Source of the DNA: Neobacillus fumarioli NBRC 102428
Lineage (GTDB): Bacteria; Bacillota; Bacilli; Bacillales; Cytobacillaceae
Length of the DNA stretch: 33,113 nucleotides
Direction of reading: 5' to 3'
NCBI RefSeq assembly: GCF_001591485.1
Contig: NZ_BCUZ01000024.1
Location: 1 to 33,113 of the forward strand
Shown in pieces: positions 1 to 8,586 of the stretch (position 1 is its first letter; the number at the start of each line of letters is the position of its first letter). The notes under the pieces were generated by a model. The model saw only the letters and a list, made by a program, of their open reading frames with translations. It was not told where the DNA came from and ran no database searches. A program made the translations under genes and the position numbers.

Positions 1-7
1 TTTTTTT

Positions 8-556
8 TTACTTAGATAACATAGCTTTCATTTTTTCATTATGCTGTTTATATTGGCTTAATAACTGATTAAGCAGGGTTTGAGCCCGTTTTTGATCCTT
101 TTTCTCTACTGCCAATTTTACATCATGGTATGTCTTCCAGTAACCCATTCCTTTTTCGCTCTTAAGCTTTGTCAAAAATTCTTCTTTACTAATTTTCCCT
201 TCTTTAAATTGTTTGTGTAGTTCTTTGAAATTTTTCATTTTTTCACTTTTCCACTGTTCACGTTTTTTGGCATTTTCTGGGCTCATCCATTGTTTGTTTA
301 GATTTTTCCTTTCGGCAAGTGCCTTTGTCCACTCAACCTTCTTTTCCGGAGTATATTGGCTGACCCACGAAAGCAGTTGCTGCTCCCGCTCTTGAATCTT
401 TGCCTCCCAATCTTTATGTGAATGAGGTTTATGGCTCTCATCAGTACAGCAATGGTTGTGATGATGATGGCCGTGTGCAATCGTTCCTTGTGCGCTTGCC
501 AAACCAGGGATGGATAATAGTAAACCCATTGAAATAAATAAAGTTTTCAACTTCAT
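8..556 (-). CDS. secreted His/Cys-rich small helical protein, unknown function
   Basis: About 182 residues. The N-terminus is a signal peptide: basic start, hydrophobic run at residues 5-19, and a probable cleavage after ASA at residue 22. The mature protein opens with a His/Cys cluster (HGHHHHNHCC, residues 28-37) and further His residues (HKPHSHKD), which suggests binding of a transition metal outside the membrane. The rest is strongly charged, Lys/Glu/Gln-rich and predicted helical, with several Trp. I do not recognise the family; the architecture loosely recalls CpxP/Spy-like helical envelope proteins, but I see no diagnostic LTxxQ motif. I chose the ATG at 556 because a GGAAGG sits 8 nt upstream; an in-frame GTG at 565 lies directly on that SD. 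The gene ends at the window edge and its terminator is probably outside. Confidence 0.75.
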   Translation of the reverse strand: MKLKTLFISMGLLLSIPGLASAQGTIAHGHHHHNHCCTDESHKPHSHKDWEAKIQEREQQLLSWVSQYTPEKKVEWTKALAERKNLNKQWMSPENAKKREQWKSEKMKNFKELHKQFKEGKISKEEFLTKLKSEKGMGYWKTYHDVKLAVEKKDQKRAQTLLNQLLSQYKQHNEKMKAMLSK

Positions 557-671
557 CTTATTCACCTTCCTATTAACTATTAGTTGTCAGTTTATACCAT
601 TATTAATGGCACGACTTTATCATGCCCAAATGATGTAAAAATATGAAATGATACGGAAATATTTTTACAGC

Positions 672-700
672 AAAAGGCCATTCCCGCATTGGGAACAGCC
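672..700 (-). terminator. intrinsic terminator after the ABC-2 permease gene
   Basis: Read on the minus strand, GGCTGTTCCC and GGGAATGGCC form a 10-bp stem (two G-T wobbles) around a 5-nt loop, followed by TTTT. It lies just past the permease stop codon, so it probably ends the SGNH/ABC operon. The T-run is short. Confidence 0.6.
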
Positions 701-705
701 TGCTA

Positions 706-1686
706 TTAATACACATCTTTTTTGGTAAATACAAAAAACGAAACAAACAGGGCAGCAGCCCACCAAAATAATAAAACTGTAATCGAAAACGACAAAGTCA
801 TTCCTTGAATCGGCGGCGGATTTCCTGCAAGGTAGTCTGTTAACTGTAAATTAACCATAAACAAATATTTTGCTGAATTCCATGAAGAAACCATATTGTT
901 TAAAATAGCACCCGAAATAAGCGCAGCAAGCATGATCCCCATTCCCGCTGCCGTACTTCGAATTAATACAGACAGCATGAACGATAATGTACCTACTACA
1001 ACAGCAACAAACCAAACAAGACCGAAATCCATCAATAAAAATTCCCATAGGCTTAATAATTTAACATTTGCCGTATTTAAACCGGCCTTTGTCACATTAA
1101 ATCCCGTTAAAATAGGAGCTCCCCAGCCTTTAAATCCAAAAACAAATCCGGAGATCCCATAAGACAAAGCTCCTGCTATTGCTATAATCAATGATACGGC
1201 TAGAATCAAGGTAATATATTTACTTAAGAGAATCTTCCACCGTTTTACTGGCCGCGTCAGTAATAGTTTTACGGTACCAAGGCTATACTCAGAGGACACA
1301 AGGTCACTGGCAATTACCATGACCATTAACGGAATAAATAACCCGATGGAATTCTCCAAAAACACTCTAACGAATGTCGGAGCACCTGGTGCATTAGGAT
1401 TTATATTATGGTCGAGATAATATTGCTCCTGTTTGACCATAATTTGCAGTTCCCTTCTCCATTCATCCGACATCCCCGTACTGCTTAGGCGGTTGGTCGT
1501 GTCGACAATCTGTTTCTGCAAAATGGTACGCCAGTCCTTTGTTCCAAGCTTTTCTTGTTGTGTTTGTACTTGCCTATATTGTGCATAGGTAAATAAGGCC
1601 ACTAGGACGCCAATAATGATCGCAATTACCACTAGGCGTTTCTTGGCAATTAACTTCAACATTTCATTTTGAATTAGTTTACTCAC
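706..1686 (-). CDS. ABC-2 type transporter permease
   Basis: 326-residue polytopic membrane protein. One TM near residues 17-33 is followed by a roughly 80-residue extracytoplasmic segment (YRQVQTQQ... to about residue 108), then five TM segments in the C-terminal two thirds. This is the layout of ABC-2/BcrB-like permeases that pair with a single-domain ATPase. The motif SSEYSLGTVKLLLTRPVKR after the second TM is typical of the family. The GTG start at 1686 overlaps the last 8 nt of the ATPase gene and has GGAGG 7-8 nt upstream, so the two are translationally coupled. The likely role is export of a drug, peptide or lipid; the substrate cannot be told from sequence. Confidence 0.88.
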   Translation of the reverse strand: MSKLIQNEMLKLIAKKRLVVIAIIIGVLVALFTYAQYRQVQTQQEKLGTKDWRTILQKQIVDTTNRLSSTGMSDEWRRELQIMVKQEQYYLDHNINPNAPGAPTFVRVFLENSIGLFIPLMVMVIASDLVSSEYSLGTVKLLLTRPVKRWKILLSKYITLILAVSLIIAIAGALSYGISGFVFGFKGWGAPILTGFNVTKAGLNTANVKLLSLWEFLLMDFGLVWFVAVVVGTLSFMLSVLIRSTAAGMGIMLAALISGAILNNMVSSWNSAKYLFMVNLQLTDYLAGNPPPIQGMTLSFSITVLLFWWAAALFVSFFVFTKKDVY

Positions 1687-2593
1687 GACTTTCCCCTCCT
1701 GTAAGCTCGAGGAACAAGTCTTCTAGTACTGGCATTTTCCGGCTCATTTCACAAACCGAAACACCTGCATCAACCAACTTTTTATTCCATTCCGCTATTT
1801 TCTGTTCATCAAAAACTGTCAAGATGGTGCCATCATCAATTTCTTCAATCTTGGTCAATGACCGTAAAATATGTTTGCCCTTTTCTAAGGGAGTCATGCG
1901 CCATGCCATTTTTTCACGATTTTCAAGAAGTTGCTGAACACTGTCAATTCGAATGATGGTCCCATTTAAAAGAATCGCAACTCGGTCGCATAAAAGCTGG
2001 ATTTCACTTAACAAATGGCTTGAAACAAGTACACTTAAACCTTCTTGTTCGGCGAGAAATCGGATGAATTGCCTCATTTCACGGATTCCCGCCGGATCCA
2101 AACCGTTTGTTGGTTCGTCAAGTATGAGTATTTTGGGCTTCCCCAGAAGTGCTTGAGCAATACCTAGACGCTGTCTCATTCCAAGTGAGTATGTTTTAAC
2201 CTTATCATGAATTCGGTCCGTCAATCCAACGAGTTCCGCCACTTCCATAATACGCTTTTCCCTTACTCCATCGAGCATACGTGTAAAATGCAGAAGATTA
2301 TTGTATCCTGAAAGATATGGGTATAATTCCGGATTTTCTACAATACATCCAAGGTTTTTCATAGCCTCTTCAAAATGCTCATCAATATGAAGTCCGCAGA
2401 TTTGTATGCTTCCAGAAGTCGGTTTTATCAGGCCGACAAGCATACGGATTGTTGTCGTCTTACCTGCACCGTTCGGTCCTAGAAATCCAAATACTTCTCC
2501 TTCCTGCAGTTCAAAGGTTAACCCTTTAATAATCTCTTTTTTACCAATTTTCTTTTTTAGATCTTTTACAGCTAATGTCACTTTCTTTTCCAT
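1679..2593 (-). CDS. ABC transporter ATP-binding protein (BcrA-like)
   Basis: 304-residue nucleotide-binding subunit. Walker A GPNGAGKTT lies near residues 39-47, the Q-loop region follows, the signature is SLGMRQR (136-142) and Walker B is ILILDEPTNGLDP (about 155-167). The H-loop is in VLVSSHLLSEI. The C-terminal 80 residues are the extra domain seen in bacitracin/lantibiotic-type exporters. The ATG at 2593 has AAGGAG upstream. It is the energy-coupling partner of the overlapping permease and follows the SGNH hydrolase gene by 12 nt, so the three genes form one operon. Confidence 0.92.
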   Translation of the reverse strand: MEKKVTLAVKDLKKKIGKKEIIKGLTFELQEGEVFGFLGPNGAGKTTTIRMLVGLIKPTSGSIQICGLHIDEHFEEAMKNLGCIVENPELYPYLSGYNNLLHFTRMLDGVREKRIMEVAELVGLTDRIHDKVKTYSLGMRQRLGIAQALLGKPKILILDEPTNGLDPAGIREMRQFIRFLAEQEGLSVLVSSHLLSEIQLLCDRVAILLNGTIIRIDSVQQLLENREKMAWRMTPLEKGKHILRSLTKIEEIDDGTILTVFDEQKIAEWNKKLVDAGVSVCEMSRKMPVLEDLFLELTGGESRE

Positions 2594-2605
2594 GCAATAA
2601 TCTCC

Positions 2606-3391
2606 TTACCAAGTAAGCAATGATGCTACCCGCTCCGCAATTAACCGATATCCTTTTGTATTCGGATGAAATTTATCAGAATAAAGATAGTCATTTACCT
2701 TTAACTCAAATAAATCAAATGTCGGAACAAACACAACTTTATTAAACGAAGCACTAACTTCCGCACTGTCATAATTCCAATGTCTTATCACTTTTGCCAT
2801 CTCTTTTCCTTGAGCGAGATCCATGAACGGATTATATAAACCAATAAAAAACACATTGGCTGTTTGGTTGTTTTTACGAATTTGTTGAAGAATAAATTTC
2901 AAATTATCGAGATAGTGTTTCTCAATAACGTTTATTTGTTTTGTTTGATAGTCCTGCAAGCCTTGGCCGCCGCGGAACAAGTCATTGCCCCCGATGGTCA
3001 GCAATATACAATCCGCCATTTGCAGCTGTCTTCCAACTTCAATTTGCTGCACCTGCTGTCGCAGCTGGCTGGAGGTTTGTCCGTTGATTCCCAAGTTGAT
3101 CAACAAGACAGGACGCTTTGTTTTTTTCTTTACTTCATCAACAATATCACCTACATAGCCTTTTCCTGTTTCATCCCCAGTACCTCTCGTCAATGAATCT
3201 CCCAGTGCCACAATCCTCAGCTCCTTCTTGGATTTTGGAGCTTCTGGTACCTTTGTCACCTTAGGAATCTTATCCGGTTTGTTGGCGTAATAAGCTTTGA
3301 ATGTAACTCCTAACCCAATGATCCAAACAAGGCAAAAAAGGGCTCCAATGGCCGTAATCAAACGGATGAACTTTTTATTCAAAAAAACCAT
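2606..3391 (-). CDS. SGNH/GDSL-family hydrolase (YpmR-like), membrane-anchored
   Basis: 261 residues. An N-terminal TM/signal anchor (about residues 9-32) and a short Lys/Pro linker precede the SGNH fold. Block I is GDSLTRG (Ser66), block II contains Gly101/Asn103, block III is GGND (Asn136) and block V is DKFHPN (Asp239, His242), so the Ser-Asp-His machinery is complete. An extracytoplasmic esterase or lipase is expected; the substrate is unknown. The start is uncertain: AGAGG lies directly against the ATG at 3391, whereas an in-frame TTG at 3382 is spaced normally from it. It is the first gene of the operon with the ABC exporter downstream. Confidence 0.85.
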   Translation of the reverse strand: MVFLNKKFIRLITAIGALFCLVWIIGLGVTFKAYYANKPDKIPKVTKVPEAPKSKKELRIVALGDSLTRGTGDETGKGYVGDIVDEVKKKTKRPVLLINLGINGQTSSQLRQQVQQIEVGRQLQMADCILLTIGGNDLFRGGQGLQDYQTKQINVIEKHYLDNLKFILQQIRKNNQTANVFFIGLYNPFMDLAQGKEMAKVIRHWNYDSAEVSASFNKVVFVPTFDLFELKVNDYLYSDKFHPNTKGYRLIAERVASLLTW

Positions 3392-3420
3392 CCTCTCAAA
3401 CTTCTTTCATTATGATATAA

Positions 3421-3444
3421 GAAAAGGAATCCTTGCCGGATTCC
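3421..3444 (-). terminator. intrinsic terminator after the DedA-PAP2 gene
   Basis: Minus strand GGAATCC, loop GGCAA, GGATTCC, then TTTTC. A perfect 7-bp stem 9 nt beyond the stop codon of the gene at 3453-4766. It separates that gene from the SGNH/ABC operon. Confidence 0.75.
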
Positions 3445-3452
3445 TCTACAGG

Positions 3453-4766
3453 TTATGATACCCGTGTTTTCTTTTTACTATCAATCGTAATTAGGATCCG
3501 AATAATTTCCATCAATAAAGTAGAAATCCCAAGCCAAACACCCCCAAAAACATAACCAGCTGCGATTTGGCTTGGAGCTTGGACATTAAAATAAATGCGG
3601 CTAACCCCCATAAATAAAAGAATGATCACCCAGCTGGTAATGACAAAGGAATGTAGCCGAATCGATTGACTATGCCGCAGCATAATATAAAAGCAATAGC
3701 CATAAATCACAAAAGCCATCAGCGACTGCTCGCTTGGAAATCCGGAAGGGAAATGCTCCAATAAATTTGGCTCATTTGGGACAAGCCGATGAAAAATGCT
3801 TCTTAGGGCTTCTTCATACAGATTTCCCCCAAGAACCGTCATGAATAGAAACACAATTTCCAATTTATTCTTGTTACCTTTCCAGACAATCCATAAAAGG
3901 GTATAAACTATAACACCTATTAGCATAAATCTTGTTCCAAGCTTTAAAAAGATGAACAGCAACCAAGATAACTGATGGTGAAAGAGATCACTGACTAAAA
4001 TTTTAGCTACCTCATCCAGATCGTCCACATCATTAGCAAGGTATTGCTGAATGAAACCGATCATTAAAATAATAAACCCTACTGTCATAACAGAAATCAC
4101 TGCTAAAAATAATTCTGCTCTCCGCCGCGTGTGAAAGATTGTTAATATTTTCTTCCCCAAGACTACCGTTGTGTTAGCGATTTGCGCTCGATATTTCTTC
4201 ACAATAAATACCGCTAAAATGACAGCAGCCAAAATAATACTGCCAATCACTAAATATTTTTTAATTAAATCATGGAATGCCTGCCATTTAGGGCCAAGCA
4301 ATTTCCCCAAACCGATAAACGTAGAAACCCAGATCACAGACCCTAGGAAGGAATAACTGGCATAAATTCTAAATGGTAGCCTTGTAATCCCTGAAAAATA
4401 CCCCGTCAGGTGCCTGACACCAGGAATAAATAAGGCAACGATTAACAGCTTGTTTCCATATTTCTTAAACCATAATGAGGTGGAATTTAAGCGCTCTGGT
4501 CCAAGATGAAACTTTCTACCATATTTTTCAAAAAACGGCATGCCTAACTTATTGCCAATGGCATAAGCAAAAATCATCCCTACTGTACAACCTGCAGCAG
4601 CTGAGGCAATACAGCCTATCCAGTTTAGCTTGCCTTGAAATGATAAAAAGCCGGCATATCCCATCAGTGCTTCGATTGGGATCGGCACTGCCATAATCCC
4701 CAATATTAATGAGAGAAATAGAACGATATATCCGTAATCATTCATGAAGGAAATAATATGATGCAA
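3453..4766 (-). CDS. DedA (VTT/SNARE-associated) - PAP2 fusion membrane protein
   Basis: 437 residues in two parts. Residues 1-195 are a DedA domain: the re-entrant segment with PIPIEALMGYAGF (28-40) and the conserved FIPGVRHLTGYFSGITRLPF block (113-132). DedA proteins include undecaprenyl-phosphate and phospholipid flippases. Residues about 220-430 are a PAP2-type membrane domain of six TMs. Its motifs are degenerate: motif 2 reads PSGF (His replaced by Phe343) and motif 3 reads SRIYFNVQAPSQ (His replaced by Gln396, Asp by Gln400). Phosphatase activity is therefore unlikely in this half. The start is TTG with AGGAG 10 nt upstream. The gene is monocistronic, with its own promoter and terminator. 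Confidence 0.85.
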   Translation of the reverse strand: MHHIISFMNDYGYIVLFLSLILGIMAVPIPIEALMGYAGFLSFQGKLNWIGCIASAAAGCTVGMIFAYAIGNKLGMPFFEKYGRKFHLGPERLNSTSLWFKKYGNKLLIVALFIPGVRHLTGYFSGITRLPFRIYASYSFLGSVIWVSTFIGLGKLLGPKWQAFHDLIKKYLVIGSIILAAVILAVFIVKKYRAQIANTTVVLGKKILTIFHTRRRAELFLAVISVMTVGFIILMIGFIQQYLANDVDDLDEVAKILVSDLFHHQLSWLLFIFLKLGTRFMLIGVIVYTLLWIVWKGNKNKLEIVFLFMTVLGGNLYEEALRSIFHRLVPNEPNLLEHFPSGFPSEQSLMAFVIYGYCFYIMLRHSQSIRLHSFVITSWVIILLFMGVSRIYFNVQAPSQIAAGYVFGGVWLGISTLLMEIIRILITIDSKKKTRVS

Positions 4767-4832
4767 TTGATGTGAACTCCTCTCCAGAGGCTTACTTAAC
4801 GGCCGTTTTCTATATTTTTCATCCTCATAGAA

Positions 4833-4860
4833 ATTCTATCCATCTATTTAGCAAAATCAA
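4833..4860 (-). promoter_or_regulatory. candidate sigma-A promoter for the DedA-PAP2 gene
   Basis: Minus strand TTGATT, 16-nt spacer, TAGAAT, about 70 nt upstream of the TTG start. Hexamers are good but not perfect, and there is no direct evidence of use. Confidence 0.4.
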
Positions 4861-4981
4861 GATGCCTTTCTTATATGGTACTATTTCTATAACCGTTTGC
4901 ACAATTAAAAGGGTTTTGAAAGAAAGGAATTTTTAAGGGGTACAATCTTGAGTTTCAGAGGGCTTATGGCATACGGATCAT

Positions 4982-5015
4982 AAAAAGAGGCTTTTCTTTT
5001 CGGAAAAGCCTCTTT
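4982..5015 (-). terminator. intrinsic terminator of proS
   Basis: Minus strand AAAGAGGCTTTTC, a 6-nt loop, GAAAAGCCTCTTT and a T-tract: a perfect 13-bp stem directly after the proS stop codon. Confidence 0.88.
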
Positions 5016-5020
5016 CATTC

Positions 5021-6451
5021 TTAATATGCTTTTGCCCAGTAAACCATGTGCTTTGCTTCTTTACCGCAGCAAACACATTGATCTGACAGGTGTTCTTGCT
5101 CAAATGGGATACATCTTGATGTTGCTGTTGTTTCTTCTTTGATTTTTTCTTCACAGGCCAGGTCACCGCACCACATGGCTTTAATAAATCCCGGTTTTGT
5201 TTCTAATGTTTCTTTTAATTCAGGTAATGTTAAGGCAACCGAAGTTCTTTCTTCACGGTGTTTTAATGCTTTGTTATATAAATTAGCCTGTATTTCATCT
5301 AACAATTCAGGTAGTTTCACTTCTAATTCAGCAATTGGAACAACCACTTTTTCCAGTGTATCGCGTCTTACTAATACTACCTGTTTGTTTTCAATATCCT
5401 TTGGTCCGATTTCGAGGCGGACAGGAATCCCTTTCATTTCATATTCATTGAATTTCCAGCCAGGCTTTTTATCGCTGGCATCAATGTCAACGCGGGCAAT
5501 TCTTGAAAGGGTATTTTTCAGATTATAGGCGAAGTCGAGAACGCCTTCTTTATGCTGTGCTATTGGCACAATCATGACTTGAATTGGAGCTGCTTTTGGC
5601 GGAATGACGAGGCCGCGGTCATCCCCATGTACCATAATCAACGCACCGATAATTCTTGTCGTAAAGCCCCATGATGTTTGATGTACATATTGAAGCTTAC
5701 CTTCCTGGTCAGTGTACTGAATACCGAAGGCTTCCGCAAAACCAGTGCCAAAGTGGTGGGAAGTACCTGACTGCAGCGCTTTTCCATCGTGCATCAAGCT
5801 TTCAATCGTAAACGTTGCTTTTGCTCCTGCGAATTTTTCCTTTTCAGTCTTTTGTCCTTTTACAACCGGAATAGCAAGGATTTCTTCACAAATAGAAGCA
5901 TAAACATTCAACATTTTAATGGTTTCTTCCATTGCTTCCTCATCCGTTGCATGGGCCGTATGGCCTTCTTGCCATAAGAATTCTAATGTTCTTAAAAACG
6001 GACGGGTTGTTTTTTCCCAACGGACGACATTTGCCCATTGATTATATAACTTTGGCAGGTCCCTGTAGGAATGGATAATATTTTTATAATGTTCACAGAA
6101 AAGAACCTCTGAAGTTGGACGAACGACCAATCTTTCGGTCAACTCTTCCGAACCACCTTGTGTTACCCAGGCAACTTCCGGAGCAAAGCCTTCAACATGG
6201 TCTTTTTCTTTTTGTAAGAGGCTTTCCGGGATGAACAACGGCATATACACATTTTCATGCCCTGTTTCTTTAATGCGGCGGTCGAGTTCATTTTTTATAT
6301 TATCCCATAAAGCAAAGCCGTACGGACGAATAATCATGGAGCCACGAACACTTGAATAATCAATTAAATCTGCTTTTGTGACAACATCTGTATACCATTG
6401 GGCGAAGTCCTCGTCCATGGCAGTAACGTCTTTTACAAATTCCTTAGCCAT
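5021..6451 (-). CDS. proS: prolyl-tRNA synthetase, archaeal/eukaryal type (ProRS type 3)
   Basis: 476 residues; charges tRNA-Pro with proline in the cytoplasm. It is the short form without the editing (INS) domain of bacterial-type ProRS. Class II motif 2 is visible in [18 protein letters not shown] and motif 3 near [17 protein letters not shown]. An anticodon-binding domain follows, then a C-terminal zinc-type domain with Cys in [10 protein letters not shown] and CVCCG, ending in the ...YWAKAY tail usual for the type. ATG with GAGGTG 5 nt upstream. It is preceded by a T-box leader. Bacillaceae with this form often also carry a bacterial-type ProRS elsewhere; that copy is not in the window. 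Confidence 0.96.
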   Translation of the reverse strand: MAKEFVKDVTAMDEDFAQWYTDVVTKADLIDYSSVRGSMIIRPYGFALWDNIKNELDRRIKETGHENVYMPLFIPESLLQKEKDHVEGFAPEVAWVTQGGSEELTERLVVRPTSEVLFCEHYKNIIHSYRDLPKLYNQWANVVRWEKTTRPFLRTLEFLWQEGHTAHATDEEAMEETIKMLNVYASICEEILAIPVVKGQKTEKEKFAGAKATFTIESLMHDGKALQSGTSHHFGTGFAEAFGIQYTDQEGKLQYVHQTSWGFTTRIIGALIMVHGDDRGLVIPPKAAPIQVMIVPIAQHKEGVLDFAYNLKNTLSRIARVDIDASDKKPGWKFNEYEMKGIPVRLEIGPKDIENKQVVLVRRDTLEKVVVPIAELEVKLPELLDEIQANLYNKALKHREERTSVALTLPELKETLETKPGFIKAMWCGDLACEEKIKEETTATSRCIPFEQEHLSDQCVCCGKEAKHMVYWAKAY

Positions 6452-6474
6452 ATTGACACCTCATTGTTTTTTAT

Positions 6475-6692
6475 AAAATTACGCCTATATAAAAAGGCCC
6501 TGATCCTCAAAAAGGGACCAAGGCCTGGCGGTACCACCCTACTTTATAAAGCTAGTGCTTTATACTCTTTACATGATAACGGATTTGATCCGCATGTATC
6601 TTCAAATGATCCGATACTGAACTCAGGAGGCAGGTTCAAATGAACGTCTTAAGAAACCTCCCACCATTGGTTCCCTCTCTTTGTAAGACCGC
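6475..6692 (-). promoter_or_regulatory. T-box leader controlling proS
   Basis: On the minus strand the conserved T-box AGGGTGGTACCGCC lies at 6527-6540. It is followed by a GC-rich terminator hairpin (about 6495-6525, arms AAGGCC/GGCCTT with a GGTCC-GGATC extension) and TTTTT. Upstream are the stem I elements with an AGAG bulge (GAGAGGGAACC, about 6670-6680), an apical region, and a GAACCTGCC segment that holds a CCT proline triplet as candidate specifier. Uncharged tRNA-Pro should stabilise the antiterminator and allow proS transcription. The exact specifier needs a covariance-model fit. Confidence 0.9.
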
Positions 6693-6695
6693 TTC

Positions 6696-6723
6696 ATTAT
6701 ACTAATCCCCGTCATTGTTTCAA
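6696..6723 (-). promoter_or_regulatory. sigma-A promoter P1 for the proS T-box transcript
   Basis: Minus strand TTGAAA, 16 nt, TATAAT. Transcription would begin around 6689, directly at the start of the T-box leader. Confidence 0.65.
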
Positions 6724-6741
6724 TTTGTTTTTTTGATGTAA

Positions 6742-6770
6742 ATTATATAGTTCTTGTCCGGAAAAGTCAA
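6742..6770 (-). promoter_or_regulatory. second upstream sigma-A-like promoter P2 for proS
   Basis: Minus strand TTGACT, 17 nt, TATAAT, about 46 nt upstream of P1. The hexamers and spacing are as good as those of P1, so the leader may have two start points. Confidence 0.5.
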
Positions 6771-6859
6771 ATATTAGTGCCAAAAAACCATTCCCAAAGA
6801 TACAATTTTTATAGCGTCATATTTTATTCAGAAAGTCACTTTTCATCAGCAGACAAGAA

Positions 6860-7842
6860 TTGGCAGATATTTTTCAAGAATTAAATTGCTTGGATGGATG
6901 TACAGTTTTACATCATGAAGTGAATCGGGGAAAAGGCAGAGCCTTAAAAACCGCTTTTCAATATGTTTTGCAATATCATCATGACTTAGATGGAGTGATC
7001 ACAGCTGATGCGGACGGCCAGCATTCGATTCCAGATGTGCTCAATATCGCCTGGAAGCTTGTGAATACTAATAAAGAGATTATTTTGGGGGTCAGAGATT
7101 TCAGTCAGGAGAACGTTCCGGTTCGTAGCCTGATCGGTAACCGGATCACTAGTTTTCTTTTTCAATTGTTTTACGGCGGCAAGTTAGAAGATACACAAAC
7201 AGGATTGCGTGGAATTCCCCTGAAAATTCTGCCGCAGTTGATTCATTTAAAAGGAGAACGATACGAATACGAAATCAATATGATAATCTTTGCTAAGAAA
7301 CGGAACATCAAGCTTAGTAAAATTTCGATCAGAACAATATATTTGAATAATAATGCCGAATCTCATTATAGTTCCATTATCGACTCCATCCGTGTTTTTA
7401 TGAAACTCATCTCAGGTCTTGCCAAATACTCAGAGGCGACATTGATTTCGGGAATTATTGATATTATAAGCTTTTTTATATTGACCAGTTTAATATTGAG
7501 GAATTTCCCATTAGGAATCCGTATTTTCTTTGGCACACTTGGAGCTCGAGTTTTATCATCTTCCTGTATTTTTACATGAATCGCAGCCTCGTATTCACTA
7601 GCCCAAATAATGTGAAGAAAGCATTGATGAAGTATTATATTTTATTTTTCGCTCTGATCAGTGCCTCTTACCTTTTAGTTCTCTCCGCCAATTTGTTTCT
7701 AAACGTGAATGTCATCCTTGCAAAAATTTGTATTGATGCCCCCCTGGGAATATTGAGCTATCAAATTCAGCTCCATTGGGTGTTTAAAAATGACAGCCCT
7801 GATATCGGCAAGCAGATAGCAGGTGATCACCATGAACTCTAA
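6860..7842 (+). pseudogene. decayed GT2 glycosyltransferase - GtrA fusion (5' truncated, frameshifted)
   Basis: Residues from TTG 6860 match the middle and end of a family 2 glycosyltransferase (VLHHEVNRGKGRALKTAF; DADGQH, the metal-binding DxD-type region; DTQTGLRGIP). The whole N-terminal nucleotide-binding part, with the usual VIPAYN and DDGS motifs, is missing: the frame is closed by TAG near 6812 and nothing upstream resembles the family. From about residue 190 the protein continues as a GtrA-like four-TM domain. Near 7560 the frame breaks; a one-base deletion would join ...ARVLSS to FLYFYMNRSLVF in the next frame, which ends at 7842. The ancestor was therefore a GT2-GtrA fusion, a class that transfers sugars onto polyprenyl carriers and flips them. 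It is almost surely inactive. Confidence 0.85.
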
Positions 7843-8524
7843 TTTTTATGGCCGATTCTTCAGATTAGGGCAACAAATTGTTAGGAAGGTTTATCCAAAA
7901 TATAAGGTAATCTTGCCACAAACAATTGACGGTCCTGCAGTCTATATAACTCATCACCAAAACTTGTTTGGACCGTTTATAACCTTGTTGTGGTTCCCTA
8001 AATCACTACATGCATGGATTCTCCATGTGTTTCTAGACCGGCATACTTGCTATCGCCTATATGTTGATTATACATTTACAAAAAGATTTGGCTGGAACCG
8101 GACGCTTTCGAAAATTTGCGCCTTTCTCGTTTCCTTTTTGATTGCCAAACTTTTAAATTCGGGAAAAGGAATACCCGTATACAGAGGATCTAGAAAAATT
8201 TTAAAAACTTTTCATCTCAGTGTAAAAGCCCTGAAAAATGGTGAAAGTATCGTTATTTTTCCGGATATTGATTACAGTGATTCAACTGCAAATGTGAAAG
8301 AGATGTACGAAGGATTTCTTTCCCTGGATCGATATTATTATCGAGAAACTGGAGAGCATGTTTGTTTTATTCCTTTATATGTAAGCAAAAAGAAACGGCT
8401 TTTAATCGCTAATAGAAAAATCTATTTTCGTGAAGGTGAAGATGTTCAAACGGAACGAAAGACTGTACTACAAAACATCCATGCCAATCTAAATGAGCTC
8501 GCGGAAAAATGTGGAGATCTTTAA
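7832..8524 (+). CDS. lysophospholipid acyltransferase (LPLAT/PlsC)-like protein
   Basis: About 230 residues. The N-terminal YITHHQNLFGPF resembles block I of PlsC-like acyltransferases, but the HX4D acid is not present: the second His is followed by QNLFG. A central GKGIPVYRGSRK and a later IVIFPDIDYSDS (the FPEG-like block III region) fit the family. One hydrophobic segment lies near residues 94-110. The ATG at 7832 has AGGTGA about 6 nt upstream; an in-frame GTG at 7823 overlaps that SD. The start lies inside the 3' end of the decayed GT2-GtrA gene, so the two were one operon, probably acylating and glycosylating an envelope lipid. The ORF is intact but its upstream partner and promoter look lost. 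Confidence 0.7.
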   Translation: MNSNFYGRFFRLGQQIVRKVYPKYKVILPQTIDGPAVYITHHQNLFGPFITLLWFPKSLHAWILHVFLDRHTCYRLYVDYTFTKRFGWNRTLSKICAFLVSFLIAKLLNSGKGIPVYRGSRKILKTFHLSVKALKNGESIVIFPDIDYSDSTANVKEMYEGFLSLDRYYYRETGEHVCFIPLYVSKKKRLLIANRKIYFREGEDVQTERKTVLQNIHANLNELAEKCGDL

Positions 8525-8548
8525 TCAAAACGTAAGTTGGGTATAAGA

Positions 8549-8581
8549 AGGAATGATAAACCTTTTTGGATTTACCATTCC
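8549..8581. terminator. possible weak bidirectional terminator between the LPLAT-like gene and the histidine kinase
   Basis: GGAATGATAAA and TTTACCATTCC pair (one mismatch) around a T-rich loop between two convergent genes. The U-tracts are poor, so function is uncertain. Confidence 0.4.
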
Positions 8582-8586
8582 ACACT

